Source: Bacillota bacterium
GTDB lineage: Bacteria > Bacillota > Clostridia > Oscillospirales > Oscillospiraceae
NCBI GenBank assembly: GCA_030529825.1
Contig: JAUMWD010000003.1
Span: forward strand, 55,631-119,630
Direction of reading: 5' to 3'
Length of the DNA: 64,000 bases
The translations under genes and the position numbers were made by a program. A model generated the notes under the pieces. That model was given only the letters and a program-made list of their open reading frames with translations. It ran no database searches and was not told the DNA's origin. Of the stretch, positions 16,670 to 25,327 are shown piece by piece. Within the stretch, counting starts at the first letter, position 1; every line of letters begins with the position of its first letter.

Positions 16670-19600
16670 TTATTTGTGCATTTCGACCAAACGCTGCAGG
16701 TGCTCGAATCTTGCTTTTGCGTTCTCCTCGGAGGCGGTGAAGAGGTCCTCTGCGCGGTCAGGGAACTCCCGGGTGAGACGGCTGTAACGGGCTTCATTCA
16801 TGAGGAACTCCCGGTAACCGCCTGCGGGAATTTTACTGTCCAAAGTAAATTTTTCGGAATTTTTGGAAGGATTGTATCTGAACAAATTCCAATATCCGCA
16901 TTTCACTGCTTTGTCCATTTCCTTTTGGCAGTTGGCCATGCCGCCCTTAATGGAGTGCATCTCGCAGGGAGCGTAGGCGATAATGAGAGAGGGACCGGGA
17001 TAGGCCTCTGCCTCGGTTATGGCGGCAAGAGTCTGGCCTCTGCTTGCGCCCATTGCGATTTGTGCAACATACACATAGCCGTAGGTCATGGCAATCTCCG
17101 CAAGAGACTTGGATTTTATCTCCTTGCCTGCGGCTGCGAACTGTGCAACCTGACCGATGTTGGAGGCCTTGGAGGCCTGACCGCCGGTGTTGGAATAGAC
17201 CTCGGTATTGAATACGAGAATGTTCACATCCTCGCCGGAGGCGAGAACGTGGTCGACGCCGCCGAAGCCGATGTCGAAGGCCCAGCCGTCGCCGCCGAAG
17301 ATCCACATGGACTTTTTGTTGAGGTAATCCTTCTTTTCGAGAATTTCAGCTGCGAGGGTGCAGGCGGGACACTGGCAGTGCTTCTTTCCCGCTGCCTTGG
17401 CAGCCTCGGCCTTTGCAATGCGCTGGGCAAGGGCATCGCCGAACTTTTCCTTTGCAAAGTCAGTGGCATAGAAAGCCAGAGTTTCATCAATGGTGGCAAT
17501 GCTGTCGGTAAGCTCTTCAACATATTTTCTTGTTGCCTCGCCATTGGCAGCACCGTCGTTCATAGTATCTATCCATGCTTGGGCAGCGTCCTTCAGCTCG
17601 GAACGGCACTGGGGCAGAGCAATCAGCTCCTCGGTCTTTGACTTGAGGTCATCGCGGATTTTCTTCTGACCGAGGTACATGCCGAGACCGTGCTCTGCGT
17701 TATCCTCAAAGAGGCTGTTTGCCCATGCGGGACCCTTGCCTTCCTTGTTGACGGTGTAGGGAGAGGTAGCCGCGGGGCCGCCCCAGATGGAGCTGCAGCC
17801 GGTGGCATTGGAAATCATCATGCGCTCACCGAAGAGTTGGGTTACGAGGCGCGCGTAGCTGGTCTCTGCACAGCCTGCGCAGGAGCCGGAGAACTCGAGA
17901 TGGGGAGTCTTGAACTGGCTGAACTTGACATTGTCCGCCTTGAACATATCCTCCTTGTCGGCAACCTCATTTACGCAGTAGTCGAAGACCTTCTGCTGGG
18001 GAAGCTGACTCTCCAAAGGCACCATTTCCAAAGCGTGAGCTCCGCAGAGGCTTGCGCAGATGCCGCAGCCCATGCAGTCAAGAGGAGATACCGCAATGGA
18101 AAATTCGTATTTTTTCTTACCGCGGCCCATTTTGATTTGGGCGTGCTTGAGTCCCTCCGGTGCGTGCTCGATTTCCTCGGGAGTGAGGGCAATGGAGCGA
18201 ATGGTGGCGTGGGGACAGGAGAATACGCAGTTGTTGCACTGCACACAGCGGTCCTCGTGCCATACGGGTACCGTCACCGCTACACCGCGCTTCTCGTAGG
18301 CAGCAGCGCCCAGCTCGAAGGTGCCGTCGGCGTGGTCGAGGAAGGCGGAAACGGGAAGGCTGTCGCCGTCCATCTTGCCCACGGGATTGAGGATGGTCTT
18401 AACCATCTTAACGGTCTTCTCGCGGCCTTCAACTACGGTGTCGTCAGCCTTGTCAACTGCATCTGCCCATGCGGCGGGAACCTCAACCTTGACGAAGGCG
18501 GTAGCGCCTGCATCAATGGCGTTGTGGTTCATGTCAACAACGTCCTGACCCTTCTTCAGGTAGGATGCGGTGGCCTTTTCCTTCATGTAGCGGATGGCGT
18601 CTTCCTGGGGAATGACCTTTGCAAGGGTGAAGAATGCGGACTGGAGAATGGTGTTGGTGCGCTTGCCCATGCCGATCTTCTGTGCAAGGTCAATGGCGTT
18701 AATCATGTAAAGCTGAATGTTGTTCTTTGCAATGTAGCGCTTGGAGGCGGCATCAAGGTGCTGCTCCAGCTCATCAAAGCTCCACTGGCAGTTGATGAGG
18801 AATACACCGCCGGGCTTAACATCGCGGACGATGGGGAAGCCCTTCATGATGTAAGCGGGAACATGGCAGGCAACGAAGTCGGCCTTGTTTATGTAGTAGG
18901 GGCTCTTAATCTGCTTGTCACCGAAGCGCAGGTGGCTGATGGTAACGCCGCCGGTCTTCTTGGAGTCATACTGGAAGTAAGCCTGAACGTACTTGTCGGT
19001 ATGGTCGCCGATGATCTTGATGGAGTTCTTGTTAGCGCCGACAGTGCCGTCGCCGCCGAGACCCCAGAACTTGCACTCCACAGTGCCTTCAGCAGCGGTG
19101 GAGGGAGCATCGACCATGGGCAGGGACATATTGGTAACGTCGTCAACGATGCCGATGGTGAACTGACGCATGGGCTCATCCTTCTCCAGCTCGGTGTAAA
19201 CGGAGAACACGCTTGCGGGAGGAGTATCCTTGGAGCCGAGGCCGTAGCGGCCGCCGCAGACCTTGATGCACTTGCCTGCGTTTGCAAGAGCGGTGACAAC
19301 GTCAAGGTAAAGAGGCTCACCCTGGGCGCCGGGCTCCTTGGTGCGGTCGAGAACTGCAATCTTCTTGCAGGTTGCGGGGATAGCTTCAATGAGCTTGTCT
19401 GCACGGAAGGGACGGAAGAGTCTTACCTTAACAAGACCGACCTTCTCACCCTTTGCCATGAGGTAGTCGATGACTTCTTCTGCAACGTCGCAGATGGAGC
19501 CCATGGCAACGATGACGCGTTCTGCATCGGGAGCACCGTAGTAGTTGAAGAGCTTGTAGTCGGTGCCGAGCTTTTCGTTAACCTTGCCCATGTATTCCTC

Positions 19601-20329
19601 GACGATTTCGGGGATGGCATCGTAATACTTGTTGGAGGCCTCACGGTTCTGGAAGAAGATATCTCCGTTCTCGTGGGAGCCGCGCATGGTGGGATGACCG
19701 GGATTCAGAGCGCGGTCACGGAAGGCCTTGACGGCATCCATGTCGCACATATCCTTAAGGTCCTCGTAATCCCATACTGCAACCTTCTGAATCTCATGGG
19801 AGGTGCGGAAGCCGTCGAAGAAGTTGACGAAGGGAACTCTGCCCTTGATGGCGGCGAGGTGAGCAACGGGAGCAAGGTCCATGACCTCCTGAACGTTGCC
19901 TTCACCCAGCATGGCAAAGCCGGTCTGACGGCAGGCCATAATGTCGGAGTGGTCGCCGAAGATGCTGAGGGTGTGGCTTGCAAGAGCGCGGGCGGTAACA
20001 TGGAAAACTGCGGGAAGCAGCTCGCCTGCGATTTTGTACATATTGGGAACCATGAGGAGCAGACCCTGGGAGGCGGTGTAGGTGGTGGTGAGTGCGCCAG
20101 CATTGAGGGAGCCGTGAACGGCACCTGCTGCACCGGATTCCGCCTGCATCTCCTGAACCTTGACGGTGCTGCCGAAGATGTTCTTCTGACCCTTTGCGGA
20201 CCACTGGTCAACAAAGTCTGCCATGGGGCTGGACGGGGTGATGGGGTAGATTGCCGCTACTTCAGTAAACGCGTAACTGACATGTGCAGCTGCCTCATTG
20301 CCGTCCATTGTCTTGAATTTTCTTGCCAT
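16670..20329 (-). CDS. nifJ: Pyruvate:ferredoxin (flavodoxin) oxidoreductase, copy 2 (variant)
   Basis: This second full-length PFOR (1219 residues) is upstream of copy 1 on the same strand. N-terminal and TPP domains are nearly identical to copy 1, and long stretches are identical in DNA. The ferredoxin insert differs: CVQCNNCVFSCP is normal, but the second motif reads CMGCGICASLCG, with the last CP replaced by CG. Between the AETSYARL region and the TPP site it has about 45 extra residues ending in HCQCPAC (about residue 983), where copy 1 has ECCCENG. Start: the ATG at 20329, with GGAG 9 nt upstream. It may prefer another 2-oxoacid or electron acceptor; that is inference. It has its own promoter and a strong terminator. 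Confidence 0.93.
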   Translation of the reverse strand: MARKFKTMDGNEAAAHVSYAFTEVAAIYPITPSSPMADFVDQWSAKGQKNIFGSTVKVQEMQAESGAAGAVHGSLNAGALTTTYTASQGLLLMVPNMYKIAGELLPAVFHVTARALASHTLSIFGDHSDIMACRQTGFAMLGEGNVQEVMDLAPVAHLAAIKGRVPFVNFFDGFRTSHEIQKVAVWDYEDLKDMCDMDAVKAFRDRALNPGHPTMRGSHENGDIFFQNREASNKYYDAIPEIVEEYMGKVNEKLGTDYKLFNYYGAPDAERVIVAMGSICDVAEEVIDYLMAKGEKVGLVKVRLFRPFRADKLIEAIPATCKKIAVLDRTKEPGAQGEPLYLDVVTALANAGKCIKVCGGRYGLGSKDTPPASVFSVYTELEKDEPMRQFTIGIVDDVTNMSLPMVDAPSTAAEGTVECKFWGLGGDGTVGANKNSIKIIGDHTDKYVQAYFQYDSKKTGGVTISHLRFGDKQIKSPYYINKADFVACHVPAYIMKGFPIVRDVKPGGVFLINCQWSFDELEQHLDAASKRYIAKNNIQLYMINAIDLAQKIGMGKRTNTILQSAFFTLAKVIPQEDAIRYMKEKATASYLKKGQDVVDMNHNAIDAGATAFVKVEVPAAWADAVDKADDTVVEGREKTVKMVKTILNPVGKMDGDSLPVSAFLDHADGTFELGAAAYEKRGVAVTVPVWHEDRCVQCNNCVFSCPHATIRSIALTPEEIEHAPEGLKHAQIKMGRGKKKYEFSIAVSPLDCMGCGICASLCGAHALEMVPLESQLPQQKVFDYCVNEVADKEDMFKADNVKFSQFKTPHLEFSGSCAGCAETSYARLVTQLFGERMMISNATGCSSIWGGPAATSPYTVNKEGKGPAWANSLFEDNAEHGLGMYLGQKKIRDDLKSKTEELIALPQCRSELKDAAQAWIDTMNDGAANGEATRKYVEELTDSIATIDETLAFYATDFAKEKFGDALAQRIAKAEAAKAAGKKHCQCPACTLAAEILEKKDYLNKKSMWIFGGDGWAFDIGFGGVDHVLASGEDVNILVFNTEVYSNTGGQASKASNIGQVAQFAAAGKEIKSKSLAEIAMTYGYVYVAQIAMGASRGQTLAAITEAEAYPGPSLIIAYAPCEMHSIKGGMANCQKEMDKAVKCGYWNLFRYNPSKNSEKFTLDSKIPAGGYREFLMNEARYSRLTREFPDRAEDLFTASEENAKARFEHLQRLVEMHK

Positions 20330-20365
20330 ATAACTCATCTCCATGATGTTATTTTCAGTAAAATA

Positions 20366-20394
20366 AGTCTAACATTAATAAAAAGCAAAGTAAA
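20366..20394 (-). promoter_or_regulatory. Predicted promoter of PFOR copy 2
   Basis: Minus strand: TTTACT, 17-nt spacer, TAGACT, about 37 nt before the ATG. Confidence 0.5.
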
Positions 20395-20408
20395 CACTTA
20401 AATTTTTC

Positions 20409-20437
20409 TTGTGCTTTTACAGTTGCTGTATTATAAT
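20409..20437 (+). promoter_or_regulatory. Predicted promoter of the Gls24/FakA genes
   Basis: A perfect -10 TATAAT with 17-nt spacing to a weak -35 TTGTGC, 38 nt before the ATG at 20476. Confidence 0.6.
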
Positions 20438-20475
20438 ACTATAGCATTTGTATCGGAAAGGAGCCCTATTGACTA

Positions 20476-20829
20476 ATGGTTAATATAAGCAATGATAAAG
20501 GCAACATCAGCATCACCAGCGATGTGTTCACAAATATTGCAGGACTTGCGGCGACGAGCTGCTTTGGCGTAAAAGGCATGGCAGGACGCAACAAGGAAGG
20601 CGGCCCTCTCCAGCTTCTGCGCCGTGAATCCATGTCCAAGGGTGTGTTTACAAAATTCGGTGACGACGGAAGCCTGACGCTTGAGCTCCACATCGGTGTG
20701 GACAGCGGCGTGAACATCAGTGCCGTTTGCCGCAGCATCATCAAGGAAGTAAGCTACAAGGTTGAAACGGCAACCGGAGTTCCCGTGAAGAGTGTAGATG
20801 TTTTTGTCGACACGATTATCGCAGACTGA
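20476..20829 (+). CDS. Asp23/Gls24-family protein (YloU-like)
   Basis: This small Asp23/Gls24 protein (117 residues) belongs to a family that includes the alkaline-shock protein Asp23 and YloU. It has the family layout: an N-terminal strand GNISITSDVFTNIAGLAATS, a central variable loop, then LELHIGVDSGVNISAVCRSI and a C-terminal VKSVDVFVDTII. The exact biochemical role of YloU is not settled. An AAAGGAG site lies 12 nt before the ATG, and an in-frame stop just upstream excludes an earlier start. The following gene is fakA-like, the usual yloU-yloV pair in Firmicutes. Confidence 0.88.
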   Translation: MVNISNDKGNISITSDVFTNIAGLAATSCFGVKGMAGRNKEGGPLQLLRRESMSKGVFTKFGDDGSLTLELHIGVDSGVNISAVCRSIIKEVSYKVETATGVPVKSVDVFVDTIIAD

Positions 20830-20856
20830 CTGGCTTGCCGAGCAGCCTTGGTTTTC

Positions 20857-20927
20857 CCGGCTTTTCTGTTAAGCCGGAAAAATCAGATTATTTAACGTGA
20901 AAGACACCCCTCTTGGGTTTCTTTCAC
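20857..20927 (+). other. Two stem-loops between the Gls24 gene and fakA
   Basis: CCGGCTT/AAGCCGG (20857-20877) is followed by GTGAAAGA-ACCC/GGGT-TCTTTCAC (20897-20927, 12 pairs with one mismatch). Neither ends in a T-run on the plus strand. They may be processing or stability structures in the two-gene mRNA. Confidence 0.4.
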
Positions 20928-20948
20928 AATATCTTCCTTACCGTCATC

Positions 20949-20969
20949 AAACGCTGACTGCGTTTTTTT
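20949..20969 (+). terminator. Weak intrinsic terminator or attenuator before fakA
   Basis: AAACGC and GCGTTT around TGACT, then TTTT. The stem has only 6 bp, so partial readthrough from the Gls24 gene into fakA is likely. A TTGACA at 20968 might be the -35 of a separate fakA promoter, but its -10 is poor. Confidence 0.45.
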
Positions 20970-21028
20970 GACAGGCTTGAAACCCTTTTATTTTGAGATA
21001 GATAAATCCCTCCCGGAGGTATAAAGCT

Positions 21029-22708
21029 TTGAGAGAATACATCGATGCCGCGGCATTCAAGGAAATGATACTCTGCGCAGACGCTGCGCTGGCGGCAAAT
21101 ACCCAGCTGATAAACGAACTGAATGTTTTCCCCGTTCCTGACGGCGATACGGGCACAAATATGGGCCTCACAATGAATAATGCAGCGGCAGAGCTTCGCA
21201 AAAAGAGCTTCACCTCCGTTTCCGCTGTGGCCGACTGTGTTGCCGGCGCGCTGCTTCGCGGTGCCCGCGGTAACTCCGGCGTTATTCTGTCCCTGCTGTT
21301 CCGCGGTATATCCAAGCGCATCAAGGGCATGGAAACTGTAGCGGCAAAGGAATTCGCCGCCGCTATGAAGGACGGCGTTGACGCTGCCTATAAGGCTGTC
21401 ATGAAGCCTGCGGAAGGCACCATTCTCACCGTTGCCCGTCTTTCTGCGGAGGAGGCTGTGTCCTACTGCAAGAAGGGCGCCGACTTTGAGGAAATGCTTG
21501 ATAAGTCCATGGCTGCAGGCAACAAGGCTTTGGAGGACACCATGACCATTAACCCCGTGCTGAAGAAGGCCGGTGTGGTGGATGCAGGCGGCAAGGGCTA
21601 TATTGTAATTTTCGAAGCCATGCTCCGCTGCCTAAAGGGTGAGATTTCCGCACCTGCCAAGGCTGTTGATGCAGGCGCGATCGCAAATGAGGGCGGCGCC
21701 TTTGATGTGTTCGACACTGAAGAGATTACCTTCGCCTTTGATACCGTATTTATCGTTCGCAAGAACGAGCCCGATGTTGACCTGACACCTTTGAGAGCAT
21801 ATCTTTCCAGCATCGGCGACTGCCTTGTAATCGGCGAGGATGACGAGGCCTTTAAGGTCCATGTCCATACCAATATCCCCGGCGAGGCACTTACAAAGTC
21901 CCAGAAGTACGGTACCCTTGAGCTTGCGAAAATTGAAAATATGCGTACCCAACATGAGGACATTTTAGCAGGCAGAAAGGCCCAAAGCACCGACGACCTT
22001 GAGGCCGTTGAAAGAGAGCTTGAGGGCGAGGAGAAGCTTGCCGCTCCGGATAAGAAGTACGGCGTTGTGGCCATTTGCGCAGGCGACGGCATGGCACAGC
22101 TCTTCGGAGAACTGGGTGCGGACAAGATTGTCACCGGCGGACAGACCATGAATCCCTCCACCGCAGACATCCTTAAGGAAGTAAACCGCACTCCCGCGGA
22201 GACCGTATTTGTTCTGCCCAATAACAAGAACATCATCATGGCAGCAGAGCAGTGCGCTCCCCTTACGGAGAAAAATGTTGTGGTTATCCCCACAAAAACC
22301 GTGCCTCAGGGCGTAACCGCAATGCTGAACTTCGACAATTCCGCCGAGGAGGAGGAAATCGTCGATACCCTGTGTGAGGCCATCAAGGATGTTCACACCG
22401 CACAGGTTACCTATGCTGCACGCAACTCCGATTTTGACGGCTACGAGATCCACGAGGGCGAGTATCTCGCACTGCTGGACGGCAAGCTTATCGGAAGCTT
22501 CACCGCCATGGACAGCGCTCTTGACGCCATCGGCAATGCCGCAGAGAGCCTTGATCCCGAAATCATTACCGTTTATTACGGTGAGGATGTGAAGGACGAG
22601 GAGGCAGAGACCGCAGCCGCAATGCTGGAGGAGAAGCTCCCCGATGCGGAGGTATCCGCGGTCAATGGCGGACAGCCCGTTTACTACTATATGATTTCAA
22701 TCGAGTAA
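21029..22708 (+). CDS. fakA: DAK2-domain fatty acid kinase FakA-like (YloV)
   Basis: FakA phosphorylates fatty acids presented by a FakB/DegV protein, feeding exogenous fatty acids into phospholipid synthesis. The N-terminal DhaL-like nucleotide domain has NVFPVPDGDTGTNMGLTM (metal-binding Asp residues, about residue 35) and LLRGARGNSGVILS. The middle domain and the C-terminal DegV-like domain (VLPNNKNIIMAAEQC) complete the family layout, and 559 residues is full length. The TTG at 21029 is chosen because GGAGG lies 9 nt upstream. No fakB is visible in the window. Confidence 0.93.
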   Translation: MREYIDAAAFKEMILCADAALAANTQLINELNVFPVPDGDTGTNMGLTMNNAAAELRKKSFTSVSAVADCVAGALLRGARGNSGVILSLLFRGISKRIKGMETVAAKEFAAAMKDGVDAAYKAVMKPAEGTILTVARLSAEEAVSYCKKGADFEEMLDKSMAAGNKALEDTMTINPVLKKAGVVDAGGKGYIVIFEAMLRCLKGEISAPAKAVDAGAIANEGGAFDVFDTEEITFAFDTVFIVRKNEPDVDLTPLRAYLSSIGDCLVIGEDDEAFKVHVHTNIPGEALTKSQKYGTLELAKIENMRTQHEDILAGRKAQSTDDLEAVERELEGEEKLAAPDKKYGVVAICAGDGMAQLFGELGADKIVTGGQTMNPSTADILKEVNRTPAETVFVLPNNKNIIMAAEQCAPLTEKNVVVIPTKTVPQGVTAMLNFDNSAEEEEIVDTLCEAIKDVHTAQVTYAARNSDFDGYEIHEGEYLALLDGKLIGSFTAMDSALDAIGNAAESLDPEIITVYYGEDVKDEEAETAAAMLEEKLPDAEVSAVNGGQPVYYYMISIE

Positions 22709-22722
22709 TGTTAAAATCCCCG

Positions 22723-22751
22723 ACGGAAGTCGGGGATTTTTGATTTTTTGT
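22723..22751 (+). terminator. Intrinsic terminator of fakA
   Basis: AAAATCCCCGAC and GTCGGGGATTTT with a GGAA loop. Confidence 0.92.
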
Positions 22752-22776
22752 ATGTGTGCGGCAACTGCTTTTCGCA

Positions 22777-22805
22777 TTGACATAAACCTGCGTTTGAGAT
22801 AAAAT
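22777..22805 (+). promoter_or_regulatory. Predicted strong promoter of the aconitase X genes
   Basis: TTGACA (perfect), 17-nt spacer, TAAAAT. Confidence 0.8.
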
Positions 22806-22858
22806 GGAATTGTTAATACAGTAACAAAAAATAATTATATAAGGATGTGATTGGTTTG

Positions 22859-24136
22859 ATGAAACTTACACCCGAGCAGCAGGCCATGCTGAACGGCGAA
22901 AAGGGCGAAACCATGGCAAAGGTCGTCAAAACACTTGTTATGTACGGCGAAACCTTTGGCGCAGAGCGTATGGTGCCCGTAACCTCCGAGTATGGCCATA
23001 CCGTTATCAGCTTCGGACTGAAGGTTATGAAGCCCGTTTATGATTTGTATCAGAAAATCATAGACGCAGGTCTTGCCAGCGGTCAGAAGTTCACCGCTGA
23101 CCCCAAGCCTCTTGATAAGAATGTTCCCAGCAGCCTCCTTGACGATTTGGTGTTCAAGAAAATCATGTACACGGAGCAGAAGATGTACGAGCAGCAGCTG
23201 CGTGAGCTGGGCATCACCAACGATGATGACTACACCTGCACCTGCTACCTCGATCAGGTTGGCAACAAGCCCAAGAAGGGCGACGTGCTTTCCTGGGCAG
23301 AGTCCTCTGCGGTTGTATACGCAAACTCCGTTCTGGGCGCACGCTGCAACCGCAACAGCGGCATGCTGGAGCTCATGGGCTCCATCGCCGGCTTCGTTCC
23401 CGAATTCGGCCTGCTCACCGATGAGGGCCGCAAGGCGACATGGATTGTTGAGGTCAAGTGTGAGAAAAAACCCGAGGCACAGCTTTTAGGCTCCGCCATC
23501 GGCATGAAGGTACTGGAAGAGGTGCCCTATGTGAAGGGCATGGAGCAGTGGCTGGGCACCGAGCTTACTGACGAAACCTGCACCTATCTGAAGGACTTCG
23601 GCGCAGCCACCGCATCCAACGGCGCTGTGGGCCTGTATCACATTGCAGGTCTTACCCCCGAGGCAAAGGAGCAGGGCGAGGCTCTCATCGCCGAGGGCGC
23701 ACAGGTCTATGTCATTGACGACGCAGAGCTTGAGCGCGTCAAGAATAACTACCCCGTCATTTGGAAGAACCCCGACGCAAAGCCCGAGCTGTGCTTCGTG
23801 GGCTGCCCCCACATGACACTTCAGCAGCTCATTGACTGGACAGAAAATGTGGGCAAGGCACTGGAGGAAAAGGGACTGAAGAAGATTACCGTTCCCACCG
23901 TGTTCACCTCCTCCACACCTGTTATCAAGGAATTTGAGAAAACTCCCTATGCAAAGCAGCTCAAGAAGTACGGAGTCATCGTCAGCTACATCTGCCCGCT
24001 GATGTACATGAACAATCCTCTGTGCAAGAAGAAGGCAGTCATCACCTCCTCCAACAAGCTGCGCACCTACACCAGCGCACGCTACTACACCGAGGCTGAC
24101 ATTCTCCGCATCATCACCACGAAGGAGGAAAAGTAA
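22859..24136 (+). CDS. Aconitase X catalytic (large) subunit
   Basis: This is the AcnX/DUF521 large subunit, a hydro-lyase of the aconitase superfamily. It shows the family pattern CTCYLD followed by GDVLSWAESSAVVYANS and LGARCNRNSG, and further on CFVGCPHMTLQQL and YICPLMYM, the places where cluster or iron ligands and substrate residues are expected. Known AcnX enzymes are mevalonate 5-phosphate dehydratase (archaea) and cis-3-hydroxy-L-proline dehydratase (bacteria). This genome has MEP-pathway ispE (35706), which argues against a mevalonate role. The start is uncertain: the ATG at 22859 gives the family-like MKLTPEQQAMLNGE, while TTG 22856 and GTG 22847 are closer to AAGGA. It overlaps the small subunit by one base (TAATG). 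Confidence 0.88.
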   Translation: MKLTPEQQAMLNGEKGETMAKVVKTLVMYGETFGAERMVPVTSEYGHTVISFGLKVMKPVYDLYQKIIDAGLASGQKFTADPKPLDKNVPSSLLDDLVFKKIMYTEQKMYEQQLRELGITNDDDYTCTCYLDQVGNKPKKGDVLSWAESSAVVYANSVLGARCNRNSGMLELMGSIAGFVPEFGLLTDEGRKATWIVEVKCEKKPEAQLLGSAIGMKVLEEVPYVKGMEQWLGTELTDETCTYLKDFGAATASNGAVGLYHIAGLTPEAKEQGEALIAEGAQVYVIDDAELERVKNNYPVIWKNPDAKPELCFVGCPHMTLQQLIDWTENVGKALEEKGLKKITVPTVFTSSTPVIKEFEKTPYAKQLKKYGVIVSYICPLMYMNNPLCKKKAVITSSNKLRTYTSARYYTEADILRIITTKEEK

Positions 24137-24576
24137 TGAAAACTTTTAAAGGCCGTGTAATCGTTCCCGGTACCTGCACCGCGGAAGCTTTGGTTTCCCA
24201 CAACGGCTTCAACACTCTTGCCTCTTATCAGATGGCAATGATGTTCGGCGACAAGAAGGTCAAGTGCGGCGACCAGAATAACGAGGAGCTTTACAAGAAG
24301 CCCATGATTAATAAGGCTCTGTGTCTACCCATGACCATCGGCTCCACCACCGGCGGCATGGTGCTCTTCACCGTCTGCTCCATGGGAAGACAGCCTGCCT
24401 GCATGCTCTTCTCCAAGACCATCGACTCCCTGGCAGCCAGCGGCGCCATCATGGGCGATGTATGGACAGAGGCCGAAATGCCCGTCATTGACGAGCTGGG
24501 CGATGAGTTCCTTGAATATGTAAAGACCGGTATGAAAATCACCGTCAAGGCTGACGGCGTTGTTGAGGTCGAGTAA
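24136..24576 (+). CDS. Aconitase X swivel (small) subunit
   Basis: This is the DUF126 swivel domain (146 residues) that closes over the AcnX active site. It begins FKGRVIVPGTCTAEALVS, as in the family, and carries LPMTIGSTTGGMVLF, the loop that normally holds the catalytic Ser. It is translationally coupled to the large subunit by a one-base TAATG overlap, so the two form a heterodimer encoded as separate genes rather than the fused type. The operon ends at a terminator 15 nt downstream. Confidence 0.88.
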   Translation: MKTFKGRVIVPGTCTAEALVSHNGFNTLASYQMAMMFGDKKVKCGDQNNEELYKKPMINKALCLPMTIGSTTGGMVLFTVCSMGRQPACMLFSKTIDSLAASGAIMGDVWTEAEMPVIDELGDEFLEYVKTGMKITVKADGVVEVE

Positions 24577-24588
24577 TCACTAAAAGGT

Positions 24589-24615
24589 TAAGGGCGCACC
24601 TTGTGCGCCCTTTTT
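24589..24615 (+). terminator. Intrinsic terminator of the aconitase X operon
   Basis: AGGGCGCAC and GTGCGCCCT with a CTT loop, then TTTT. It lies only 7 nt before the next ATG (24622). Confidence 0.9.
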
Positions 24616-24621
24616 GAAGCT

Positions 24622-25230
24622 ATGGAGATTAAGACAAAGTACCCCGTTATATATCTGAATACGGAGGAAATCCTCCTGCCGCTGAATGAACTTGCGGACA
24701 GGGCAAAAGAGGTAGTTCTCAAAACGGGATCGGAAAAAGTGAATATCGTGGCATGGTCGAGGTGGGGACTTGCGGCAAGAATGCTTGCCTGTGAAATGCC
24801 TGAAAAAATTGCCTCCGTTACAACGGTATGCACGCCTCACCGCGGTCTGCGCACAGTGGAAAAGCGTTTCGGCAGACCTGCCGTTAAGTGCTGGGGAAAG
24901 CTTGCCGCAGACGCTGCGGGTGACATCGGAAGCGCGGTGCTTGAGCTTGCGCCGGAGAATATGCGTGAGTTTAATGAAAAGTTCCCCGATGCGGAGGGCG
25001 TTTTTTATCAAAGCTGCGCCTGCGCCATGAAAAGCTCTGCAGAGGATAAAAGACTTGCCGCCGCGAATAATATCGTCAGTATTTATGACGGTGAAAATGA
25101 CGGCGTTGTCAGCGTCTATTCCGCCCTGTGGGGACAGCACGGCATTGTCTGCCGCGGCGTGTCCCATCTGAATGTCAGCGAAGAGATATACGAAAGGCTC
25201 ACGGGAATCCTTGCGGAGCAGGGTTTATAA
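24622..25230 (+). CDS. Lipase-like alpha/beta hydrolase, N-terminally short
   Basis: It resembles bacterial LipA-type triacylglycerol lipases. VNIVAWSRWGLAAR stands where the family has a GHSQGG nucleophile elbow (Ser kept, flanks changed), followed by SVTTVCTPHRG. NDGVVSVYSALWG matches the catalytic-Asp region, and GVSHLNV could supply the His. The usual ~50 N-terminal residues with the oxyanion-hole HG are missing: 202 residues against about 300. There is no convincing ribosome binding site, and the gene sits directly behind a strong terminator with no promoter seen. It may be a decaying gene or a poorly expressed divergent hydrolase. No signal peptide. Confidence 0.6.
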   Translation: MEIKTKYPVIYLNTEEILLPLNELADRAKEVVLKTGSEKVNIVAWSRWGLAARMLACEMPEKIASVTTVCTPHRGLRTVEKRFGRPAVKCWGKLAADAAGDIGSAVLELAPENMREFNEKFPDAEGVFYQSCACAMKSSAEDKRLAAANNIVSIYDGENDGVVSVYSALWGQHGIVCRGVSHLNVSEEIYERLTGILAEQGL

Positions 25231-25231
25231 A

Positions 25232-25261
25232 AAATACTCCTTTTTTTAAAGGAGTTTTTTT
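25232..25261 (+). terminator. Intrinsic terminator
   Basis: ACTCCTTT and AAAGGAGT with a TTTT loop and a following T-run, right after the lipase-like gene. Confidence 0.88.
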
Positions 25262-25267
25262 ATTGGT

Positions 25268-25296
25268 TTGACAGAGGATAAAATACATCGTAAAAT
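25268..25296 (+). promoter_or_regulatory. Predicted strong promoter of the moaC operon
   Basis: TTGACA (perfect), 17-nt spacer, TAAAAT, 32 nt before the moaC ATG. Confidence 0.8.
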
Positions 25297-25327
25297 ATAA
25301 GGCACAACATTTTTGGAGTGAAAAAGC

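Noticed and set aside
22859..24576. Aconitase X as mevalonate 5-phosphate dehydratase
   Set aside because: ispE at 35706 shows the MEP route; no mevalonate gene is in the window. Kept only as a family precedent.
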